A DNA stretch of 64,000 bases, from positions 540,127 through 604,126 of the forward strand of contig NW_019775880.1 of NCBI RefSeq assembly GCF_001039355.2. Reading direction: 5' to 3'. Below, one piece after another: positions 12,593-24,500 of the stretch (position 1 is its first letter; each line of letters begins with the position of its first letter). The notes under the pieces were generated by a model. The model did not search any database. It saw only the letters and a list, made by a program, of their open reading frames with translations, and was not told the DNA's origin. The stretch comes from Lingula anatina. Lineage: Eukaryota; Brachiopoda; Lingulata; Lingulida; Lingulidae. The translations under genes were made by a program, and so were the position numbers.

Positions 12593-15500
12593 CTCTCTCT
12601 CTCATATTTATTTATTTTCATTTTCTCTTTATTAATGCTAACAGATAACAGGGAAAATATAAGACAACTGAATCAGTCTGATAAAGGGGTTGTTGCTTCT
12701 GTTCATTCACTGCATGATAAACAAATTTTCATAAAACCAACAGCCCATCAAAGCCAAACACAGCTTAACCAGCTTAATGATACTTCATCTGAGAACCCAG
12801 CATCAACTCCATCACTGACCAGTGACTTTGATACAGAGTATTACTTAAAAAGAATATCTAATTTTGAAACATCTATAAATCATAAAGTTGTGTATTTGTA
12901 CAGGGTTAAAAGTACTTACTTTCAATTGGAATCAGGTAAACTGTTTTCTGAGACAGAAACACACACAACTGCAGATGCCCTAAATATGATAGAGATAAGT
13001 GAAAATGTTGTTCCAAGTATAAAAATTGATTTAAAAAATTTAAGCTGTATGTCAGATTCTGTTATCAAAACAAGCCATGACCCTGTAGATGAAGGTGGTA
13101 TGCAGACGAAAGTCCCACTCAACATTGAGTCTGTGGAAAAAACTAGTCTAGATCCTACAGGTAAAGCTGGTATGCAGACAAAGGCCCCACCAACCAATGA
13201 AGCAGAATTTTCTAAAATATATCTGCTAGAAGATGTGCATGAGGATAACATAAGTGCTTCATTAATTTTGCCTAGTGGACAGGGCAATAAAATGTTTGCT
13301 TTGAAAACTACAGATATACTTAACATGACAGTGAGGAGTGATACCCAAACCGTAAGGTATTCACTGGGGGAATATACTACTAACAGTATGGTGAGCAGTT
13401 TTATCTATCCAAATAATTCATCAGTCTCAAGTAAAGAAACCAGTGCACATCTCATTGAAAGTGTTGGACATGGCAGTTCTGTTGAAGCAGAGATGTTGGA
13501 TGAAAGCAATAATTATGGTATATGAATATGAAACATATTTCTGTACATTTTACTTCTGATAAGTTATTGATCACATCATTTCTGACCATGCTAAGATCCA
13601 TGTTGTCAACTAGATTAATTGCTGAATTGCATAAGAATAATTTTCTCTGTAACAGATACAATTTTTAGTTATATATTCAGCATTTATTCAGGCATAAAAA
13701 GTAACAAAATAGGTTTGCATTCTGTCACTGTGACTTAATATTAAAAGGCGAAGGTACTAATTACTTAAAGACACCCACAAGGCACTTCAGTTTTAAAGAC
13801 TACCTGTGCATGGTTTGTCTGGCAGCATTTTAACACAAGCAGCTTAAAATAATTTTCTGATATATTAAAAGCCACCTGTATGTTAACATATTTTATCTAA
13901 GAAAGTTTTCACAATTAATGGCTTGTTGCTGAAATTAAATCACTTTTCAAAAACTGAATACCTCTGTTTCTGCACAAGCATGGGATCTTTGTATAAACTC
14001 TGGTTTTGTAAAGCAGAGTACTAAATTACTGATAAAAGCCATCCAAAAGCAGACAGAAAATAGTGTACTTTGAGTAACTGTTTACTTTTCTTTAAAAAGA
14101 ACAAAAAGAAAACTTTAAAATCATCTCATTGCTAGTTGAATCACAAATTATAGATACATGTAAAAATCTCAAAATATCTGTATGTGATGCCAGTTTGGTG
14201 ATACCTTAAGTTGGAATAAACATTTTTTTTTTTTACTTAAATCTGTGAATGAAGGCAAAATTAATTTTCATGTTTTTATAAAATTTTCTTACAGTTACAG
14301 ACCAGCGTCAGCTGAATATAAGTATAAGTGACCACACGGCTGTGATTGGAGATACTAGTATTGAGGTAACTCTGTTTATTTGGTTTTATATATAAATATT
14401 AAGGTAATTTGCCTTCATTTTGTCAACATACCTGTTGTTTCCGCTGGTCACATTTCTAAAGTAGAAAAACAACCCCTTGTTGTTTGTCACTTCCAAATCC
14501 TTAACTTAAGAGCTCTAATATGAACACCATAGTTGTAGAAATCAGAATTTGCATAGTATTGAATCATTTCATTTTGTTGTAAGATTATTTGATTAGTATT
14601 ATTTACAGAACAATGTTAGAGCCTATGACAAAAATATTTTTTGAAAAAAATTAATTTGTTTTTCCAGGTCAGCTACAGCATTTTAAACCCTGGCATTCAA
14701 ATCAATGTGGTCTCTCCAATCGATGTGACCTGTACAGCACAGTCTGAAGGCAGCGGGTGGCAGTATGATAGGAACACAGAAAATGGTATAGAACAAAACA
14801 GCACACTTTAGACAAATGGAATTTATTTTGATATACTTTTCCAGTATTATCAGAGTAGAGCTTCTTCATTCATCCATTGAAATTTGAAAACATTATACCT
14901 GATTTGGTCTGATTGGTCTCAAGCCTTTGAATTATGAAAATAGTCATACAGAAATACACTTCAGTTTTCAGAGGGAAAACAACAGAAATATTGACTATGG
15001 GTATGTTAGATAATAAATATATATATATATATATATTACAGTTGAACATTTTATCTTTTTCAGCTACTGCCCAGTTCCAGCTTGACCAGGGCAGTGTCAG
15101 CTTACTACCTCAGTATACACACACTGAGGGGACCAGACTCACTGTGAGTGTTTGCTCTTATTTTTGCCTTATTTTAATCAGAACAATTCAAGTGACATAC
15201 ACAGTAAATTGTCTTTGCATGCATTTAAGCTTTTATCCTATGCTTTGTGCCCAGTGGCAGTGAAATTCTTTGATGTAAGTGATGCATTCTCTCCTTAGAA
15301 ATGACAATCCCATACTATACTATTTATAAATAACTTGAACAATGTATGTAAATATTAATAGTTATAGCTAGCATGCAATATTTTCAGTGATGGTGTTATC
15401 AACTTGTTAAGCACAATTTTTCTCATTCAATCACTGTTAACTCTGAATCAGCAAAAGACATTCTTATATATATATATATATCATTCCAGGCTCTCCTGGC

Positions 15501-18500
15501 TTTAGATGTTGGAGTTAATGGGCAGGTGGCCTTCACATGCAGCGTGGTGACTGTGAACAGCACTAGTGTGGCTAAAGCACTGGCTCAGGAGAATTACTGC
15601 CCAGTAGCCTCACCTTCAACACCAGGTCCTGTTACTACCACCACTACTACCACTCCCACAACCTCTGCAGGTAAGTATTTATACATCTAAGTGGATAGTT
15701 TCATAAACAAATCTTATCTATGCCTGATATAATAAAATGAACATTTTATAGTAAATAGAAAGAAATTTCCAAAAATAATATTCTTAATTTTCCTTTTTAT
15801 GATGCTTCTCAGTTGAGTAAAGAATATTTTACACTTCGAGTAGATAGATTAATTGTTCGAGTTGATTGTGATCAGAAAGTGATTCACTGTTTATGTACCA
15901 TTTGTGAATTTCCAAAAAGACAAAATAAAAATAAAAACGATGCTTTAAAGATGGATATACTTTGTTTTGTTTGTTTCACCTTGCAGCAGATGCAGGCACT
16001 ACCCAAAGCAACAGTACAGCAAATAGCACTGCAGAAACCACAACACCAGTGATGGAAAATACAACTATTTCAGTTACTACAACAGTCAACAGCACCACTG
16101 TTGAAGCTAATACAACTGCATCTTCAAACATGACAACATTAACAGCCAATACAACTGAAGCTCCAACTACTACAACTGAAATAATGAACACAACTACAGC
16201 TAATGTAACAGTAGGGAATGCAACCAGTGAACAAACAACTGCACCAACTTTTGCAGCAAGTATATCCACAACAACAAGTGTTAACAGTACTGATAATGCA
16301 ACATCAGCAGTGCCCGTAACAACACTGCCAACAACACCGCCAACAACACCAGTAGCAAATGTGACCAATCAGTGGAGTATTTCACCAACAAATCCAACTT
16401 TTCTGGTAAGTTATTGCTTTGATTCTTTATTGGTGTAATTTCTGTTTTTTTTTAATATTTATTTTGTGTATGTGCATGTGTGTGTGTTTTGTGTGTAAGG
16501 AATTGTTGGTTTTTATAAAAACTACAAAATGAAGTGTTTTTAACTATCTGATATAACATTTTATGATAGACTTGATGTGCAAATTGATCAATTTGTATGT
16601 TGAATGGCACTTTTTGCCTAGCTAAAATATTTCAAAGATACTTAGAAGATGATATGAATATAAAATGACTCTCTGAACTTGTTAGAATATGTCACTAATT
16701 TTTGTGATGATACAGAGTTATTCCCCTTTACTGTAAAGGTCATTGTCAACCATAGTGATCTCATCTTGAACTTGGGTGTCTCCTGTTGACAGGTGATGAT
16801 GCCCCTCCTCCTCTTGCAGTTCCTTTGCTTCAGGGGATTCATCAGCTACCTTGTTTCTTTTATCAGGCTGAGAATACAATGGAGAACCACCCTCTCTAGC
16901 ATTTTCTTCCCCATTTGGCACTTTGTCTGATTTCAGTGGAACAAAGCTGAACTGTGGGTTCATAAAAGAGTACAAGTGCACTGCTGGTGTTTTGTTCTGA
17001 TCTTTGCGAACAATTTCTATTTCCTCATATTTATTGATAAATACTGCTTCTCCTCTGGAAGGAAAAACCTCGATTTCACCAGGCAGTGAACTGGAGAGAG
17101 GTTCAAACCTGTTGCCAGCGGTGTCTTTCCTTTGCGATAACCTGTTTTTCCTGCAAAGTTCATCATTAAGTAGTTTTTATTCATTTTTATATATATAAGG
17201 AATAGTTTGTATATATCACTTTAGACTATAATTGAGAGGCATTATGAATGTAAGTTTATACAATACTGTAAAATTAACACAGCTACTGCAGAATGGAAAG
17301 CAGGGTTTATAAAAAATTAGGTGTTTATGTTCTGCAATCTGGGGGGTTGCAAAAAACCTTACATATTGTAAAAAAAAAAAAAAAAACGATCTTTAGTTAG
17401 TTATTGAATTCTTGAATTACCAGCAGAAACAAGCCACAACACTGGTGAGAAGTAGGAACAGTAGACCACCTCCAATACTGAGGCCTAGGATCATACCTGA
17501 AATGTCCATGGACTGTTTTTCACCAATATAAAAATGTCTTTCAAACATACAACAAATAATTTTTAAAATATTCAAATAAATAGCAGGTTTCTTATTGCTA
17601 TATAAGTATATTTCAAAAAATGCCCTTATGGTTATATAAAAAAAAATATATTTATACAGTGCAGAGCAAGTATAAATAGTTAAATACTATAGTTTAGGTT
17701 TGAAAAATTGTAAATGTATGTAGATTTTCCAATTACTATCTTCATAGTTGCACCTACCAAAGTTTTCAGTTCCTGTTCTATCATCATGTATAGTTGGTAA
17801 TGTTGTGCCAAGCCATGAAATGGAAACTGAACTCCTCGCTGGTGACATATTGGTTGTGACTTCTTGACCAGAACTAACATCAGAATAGCCAGTGCTTGAA
17901 ATTGATTGTTCATCTGTGGTCACTTTAAGTTCAGTTACTGTGGTAGAGCCTGATCCAGCAGTAAATGTGACTTCAGTTGTTGAAATGGTTGCCATTTTTG
18001 TTTGACTTGATATTTCCATACCTATGGATGTGGTGGAATTGTCTGTAACTGTAACCAGTGTACCAGGGACTTGGCTTGATCTTTCTGTATTAGTGGCCAT
18101 GTTGGAACTGTATGTAACTGTATTGTTTGAGTCAGTGGCTTGATTTGAGTTTCCTGTTGACTGTTTTGTTGTTGTCGTTGAAAAAATTGTATCATTGTAG
18201 CAACTGTAAGCAATGAGGAGGTTTGTGTTTGCCTTACTTGTATCGTTACAGGTTATATTTATCTCTGTAACTTTAATCTGATTACAGCTGTTCCTGTATA
18301 TGCAGGCTGCCTTGATTGCATCAGGTTTATTTTCATAACATTGATCTTTTGGGGCACAGTTGTACTTATGTTTGTCTTTGGTACGTCTTCCATAAAGAGC
18401 CTTTTCAATCTGAATTACTTGTTCTGCTGGACATTTCAACTTTAGTTCGTCATTTAAGCAACCAAAGCTAAGATAGTCATCTAAAAGAAGATGAAATAAA

Positions 18501-21500
18501 ATTATATATATATACACTAAGTTTTACAATTATCATATATGTGGTAATGTAAGGCAACAAAGTGAGAGCCAAAAATTTAACTTGCTGATGACAAAGCATT
18601 AGAAAATTCTGTCAATAAAAGATATTGTGTTTTTACCTTCTTGTCGCTGGTTAGTTATACGAAGTATAGGGTTGTTGCTGCCATTAGAGGTAACATGGAA
18701 ACCAAAATCTGTTGACTCTGTACCATTGATAACAACTGTATCTTTACCATCAAAATGAAGACTGAGGTTTGTGCTTAGTGCATTATTTATCTAAAATAGC
18801 GGAAAAAATAAGGTTTCATTACAACAGTCACAGTTTTAAATAAGTGTTTATTCTCAACTATAAGTTTTACAAAATATTTGTCAAAACAATTTTCAACTGC
18901 TAGAAAATATCATTTCTAAAAGGGCAATTTAATTAGATTTTATGGTGAAATTATCAGTTGAAGATACCTGGAAAGTTTTGCATATGACATTCTGACAGTC
19001 AATGGTGATTTCCCAGTCTTTGGCCTGTGGTAGGTTGGTCACTGTGCCTGTTACATTGTTCCCAGTTTGATTGTAGCTCAGTTGAGCAGTATCTGTGTTT
19101 AAAAAAATCAGATGATAAACGGATCTCATTCAGTGCAACGTTAGAGGTGATTTTTACAAGAAAAAAATATCAGAATATATTGCAACATACTGCATACCAA
19201 TCTGTATTCTAGGTAGGGGGAACGGTTTGAGGAAATGGTTTGACAGCTCTGATCTAGCCCAAGCTGTTTGATCTATAGTTGGTTTACTTAATAGTTTGTT
19301 TAATTCTAACATAAAATGACAAATATAAAAGGGGCAGATCAGTCATCCTGTTTATATTATAGATATTTCCGTTTATGTGTGGATATAAGCAAATAAGTTA
19401 CATTTAGCCAAACAGTCTTATACATTTACATATGTTCATAATTCAAGGACTAGAGAAAATGAGACTCGGATATAATGCAGGTGATATAATTTTAAACTAG
19501 ATGTCTCACAATGTGCAGTGTATGTTATGTAAAATAAATATCACACAGATATGTTTTCAAAGGTATTAAAATTTTAAGATATAACGCCACTCACCAGGAA
19601 AATCATCTTCAGCATAAACACAGCTTAAAACATAAAACAGAATTAAAAACTTGTAAAACATTATGAAGCCCTTCTTTTGGTAGCTAGCTTTCTCTCCCTC
19701 TCACTCGGAATGGTGTTTGGAGTAAGGAAGTGGGAACTTTTAGTCTTACCCTTTTCCATTTCTCCTTTTTCCTTGTTTACTCAGGCATTTTGTGTATTCC
19801 TTTTTTTAGTATTGGTTATTGGTGTGGAATGGCTTTTGTTGGGATATTTTTGTAAGGTGACTTTTGGAAAGATGTTGTTTACAAAGGTAACTCTTTCATC
19901 CAAATGTTATGAAAAAGATGTGACTCATTGAATGCCAGGGGCAAGTATGAGAAACCTTCCTGGTTTGTTTAATGAAGTTGTTTTGATGCCATAGAAAAAG
20001 AGATCATATGAAAAGGAAAGTGAAAAAGAAAGTATTTAGGCTAAAGCAGAGGGCACAGAAAGGGGAGTGCCAAGTTGTGGGATTTTCTTGATATGGGCAC
20101 TGTCTCTAGGTGTTTGTTTTCCATAAACTTAATTGCTAATTGGGCATTTCACAGCACAGCCTAAATACTCAGCTTTGGCATGTAGAAAATGAACATCATA
20201 ACCAGATCCTGTCTAAAATTTGATATTTCATGATTGTGCTTACTTTTAACTGTATGTGGTTTGATATAATTTTGAAAAGAAAAGTATCAAGCACAAGAAA
20301 ATAGATAGATAAATAATGATTGAATTTTATTAAATAAAAAATAATTTTGATTTTTTTCTGGGAGTTTGGGTCTTGGTAGCATTTTATAATTTTAGTTTCA
20401 CAGGTTAAAATGACCACAGGAAAAAAAAAACATAGAGACCTGTATCAGTATTTTCAGTATGAAATTTAATGTGAATTGTAATATTGAAATTGATGCTGTG
20501 TGTTATAACTATGTCATGTAATAATCAGTAATGGGGAAAATAACTTGCTTCTTGGTTGGAGTTATAATGTTATTTATGAGACACTGCAGTAAGGATGTTA
20601 GGTTTGGGCAGGTATGGGTTTTTGAGTGTCAAGGGAATGTTTATGTAAATATGAATGGTGAACTAGTCTGTTACTTTTGGAGGTTAGTAAAAAGTAGTAG
20701 TTTAAGTGGGTCTTGCTATCAAGTACCAGGTTTGTTATGCAAGTGTTATGTTTGAAAATTTAGCACACAGCACAGCACTGTTTAACCTTACAAGAAAACT
20801 CATCATGACGTACCTTTGCATAAACATCAGCACCATGTTCTAATGCTAAGCATTTAAAATTAATGCAAAATTCCAGCTGTTAATGCTAATATAGAGAAAA
20901 TATTCATTACCATTGAATATAAACAATTTTTTTCTGAATGATTAACATTTTAATTAAATTTTATTTTATATTTACTAGAGCAATGAAATTGTCAAAGAAG
21001 TCATAATAGAAAGAAAAGTAGATCCCCAAGTGGAGACACAAGAAGTAATTCTGGTGAGATGCTGTGCTGAGGATAGTAGCTTTAGAAGATTTGCTGGGAA
21101 AACTGCTGAACTTATTGCCACAGTGACCAGTTCTCCACTGTCTGCTATTAATGGGACATTGGCTACCAGTAAGTGCCCACCAGCAATACCAATTATGTAT
21201 ACTTAAGTCAAATAGTTATTTGTTGAACAAAGGCTCTATGTACCTTTGTGTGTATATCTTTTTAAAAATTTGATGATACAACGAAGGATATTTAGAAACA
21301 ACAGTTTTTATTTATCTTGATTTGATTCAGGCCTACTTTTGTAAATTGGAATTTTTAGAAGAAATTTGTGAAAGATCAGAATTAAGTTCTAATTGTTTAA
21401 TGTTGCTTAAAAGTTTGTGTCAGACATTCTAGCATTGAATTAACTTAATTATTTTCCCCATTTTTATTAATTGACTATTTGATAAATTGTTTTATATGGT

Positions 21501-24500
21501 TAGACATGATGCAATTTAGTCAAAGCATTGTGCTCATTACATTCAGCTGGTGCCAACATAACAGTGGAGAGTACCTTCCCAAATCCTGCCTATGTGGAGT
21601 TAGCCCCCTGTCCTTGTGACCTCACCTCCGGCCACTGTGATACTGGATGCTGTTGTGATAGTGTAAGTCAGAGTTTACGTATGTCTAAAGGCATAGAAAG
21701 TGAAGTAATGGTGCTTATATTTCAAATTTTTTGCACAAAATAAGGGAGTCGGATAAGTAGGTCAGTTTATTACAAAAAAAAAAAAAAAAAAAAAATTGAA
21801 GAAGGTGCAGTTTTATAGCTTTTTCATTTATGGAGTGATTAATTTGGGTTATCCCTTGGCATGTCCACTGAATTTGAGCCGTATAAAAAAGTACATTGTG
21901 GAAGTGGTTTATATGCGTTACTGGAAAATAATGCTCACTTTATAACTTAAAGGGTTCTTTGACTAGATTTCTGGATGTAAAGAACTGAATATGTGATGTT
22001 TAGTATAAGGTGTATCTTTCCATTTGACTTATGTGGGAAGTTAATAAGTTAATATTAGATAGTTTCATTGGTTAAGAAATTAAAGAAATTTTTATGGCAT
22101 CGATCATGGTTTGTTTTGGACGCTCTATGCATGACGTAATGGAAATTAACCTAACTGTGCCAGTTTGCTTTCAAAGCACTGTATGTAAATATTAAATAAC
22201 CTGAATGCTACTGGTTTCCAGGACTGTACCTCTGCAGACATTGCCAGTTTTCAGTGTCTCCCAGGTGTGTTTGGAGGATCTGGTGGCGGTGTGGTGGACC
22301 ACAGCTGTGCCAGCCCAAGGTTTGATAAGGAGGATTGGTTCCCATTGATGTGTGTGCACCAAGAGAACAGCCCCTTGCTGGGCATGTTCTTTCAGACTGA
22401 GCCTGCTTTGAGAACCACCACTGCATTTAATACTAGAGTTGGCTCCAGCAAGCCAAATTATACATTCGAGTGAGTTTTTATGTTGTTTTTTTTTTCTTAT
22501 GCAGTTTTCTTAACAGTTTTAATAGTATTCAAAGATGGTTTGTTTTTCCTTTCTTATTTTCTTTCAAGATTTTGTTTTATCTTAATTCTTGTGTATTGTT
22601 GATAAAGATTCTACTGATGTTTAGTTATAAGAATGCAGGTAATATGCCTTTCCATTTGAGTATAATAGCCTAATTACAGCTTTCAAGGTGCATGTTCTCT
22701 GTCTGCTTACCTATAGTGCAGCAAACGTATTTGAGGTAACTTGTATTATGATTTTAAGAAAGTAAATGTCATTGAAATTGTTATCATAGCCCTTGATTTC
22801 TTTCAGGGAGAATGATGACCAGAGCATATTTGAGACAGTTCCTGGATTAAACCCTGGCTATAGGCAGGGAGATGGTATCAAGACATCCTCTGTTCTACAG
22901 GGGTACTTGTCCATTCCTCAACGATCACTTAGTGGAGAATGCATTAGCTCGGCCCCTGTCCAGTTCTTAAAAGACTTAGACTCATCCTGCGTGCATCACT
23001 TAACTGAATCTCTTTGTCAGGAAAGCTCTCCTTTGAATGCTCGGACTTATATAACGTCCACTAGACTGACCAACCCACCCTGTCCACAGAGGCCAGCCAT
23101 ATTGAAGTCAATGAACACTGAAGCTGATGTAGATACACATTATTTTTGTTTGGAAGATTTATCAGCCTATGTGAAATCACAGCAGACTTTGAATGATTTT
23201 TATAAGCCCACTCAGAAGTATTTATTCAGAGAACTTAAAACATTTGATAATACAACTGGAACTAATAATTTTACTTATTCTGAGGTAATTATTGAACAGA
23301 ATGCTACAGATGTAGGGAAAGCACAGAGATGTGTCTGGGATGATGGTTTTACTCTCCCCCCAATACCCGAATATAACAGGACGACAAATACCTGCATGAA
23401 TGCTGTGTTGAAAGTTACCTACGATTTCTACTGGCAAATGGGGAACATTGTTAATGTTAGTGCTGTCATTGTACTGGGCAGTATATCCCTAGAACAGGTC
23501 CGTAGGGATAATAGAACTATTACTAATACAGTTCAGATACCAGAATCTTATGAGACTGTTAACATGACCACAGAAGCACCTGGGGTCAATCAGACTTTGG
23601 TGAATGTGACACAACCAGTTAATAACACAATACCTAGGAGAGAAGAGACATACACTGTGGAGAATACCACTACCACTACCAGTGCCACTGTTCTCACCCA
23701 GGTATTCACTGTGAGGTTTATACATGATTATCTGGATGTGAATGCAAGTACATCAGATAATGAGACAGAGAGGTTGGAGTTTGAGGACCGTTCTGGAAAT
23801 CCAGGTAAAGATTCATTTTTTGAGGAGAGGGAGTAAAAATATGGTCTGATCAAAGATTTCCTCTTTATGAGAAATTTTGTAAAACTCTTTGATGAATAGT
23901 GGAAAGGTTTAAACAAAAGAAATAAATCTTTGCCCAGCTTTCAGATTGTAAGATTTGAATATTTCCATATTAAAAATTAAAGTAATTTGATGTTTACTTT
24001 TAAGAAGACTGAATTTTAAATGTTAATGTTTTGTGGTAGAGATATTGCAGATGTTGAAGAGCATTTTTTTATATAATATATGAGATTTTTTATTACATGA
24101 TTAGTGTCTTTGGTTTTTCTGTTACTTTTATCATCTTTGTTTTCTGTTTAGGTTATGATTTTATGAAGCCTGTATTAAGTGGAAATCCAGTGTATGATCC
24201 TGTCCTGTCAGATTTTAGCTATGTTGATGCCAATTTATCTCAGGCACTGGCCTTGTGGAAACCAGGTACTTGTTGTTTGTTTGTCAATAAATTTTGCCTT
24301 TTAAAATTTAGCTAAGAAAATGTTAAATGTCAAGAGAAGGTGGTGCATCATAAGTAGAATTCTTTAATTGTAAAATAGATGCTAATTATTATAGGTAAAT
24401 TCTTAAATATTGCTTGTCATATTAAGTCAAATGGTGATATTTTCATGTTTTCAGAAAAAAAGGTATATCTAATTTGATTTGTTTTTAAAATCACTGCTAT

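Noticed and set aside
12539-12644. N-terminal part of the 328-codon frame with an SL-rich start
   Set aside because: It is the translated CT microsatellite and intron. The exon begins after AACAG at 12644.
15976-16368. 130-codon minus-strand open frame opposite the mucin exon
   Set aside because: It is the mirror image of a Thr/Asn codon repeat, giving a Val-rich sequence with no start or splice context. The plus strand has the correct phase and donor.
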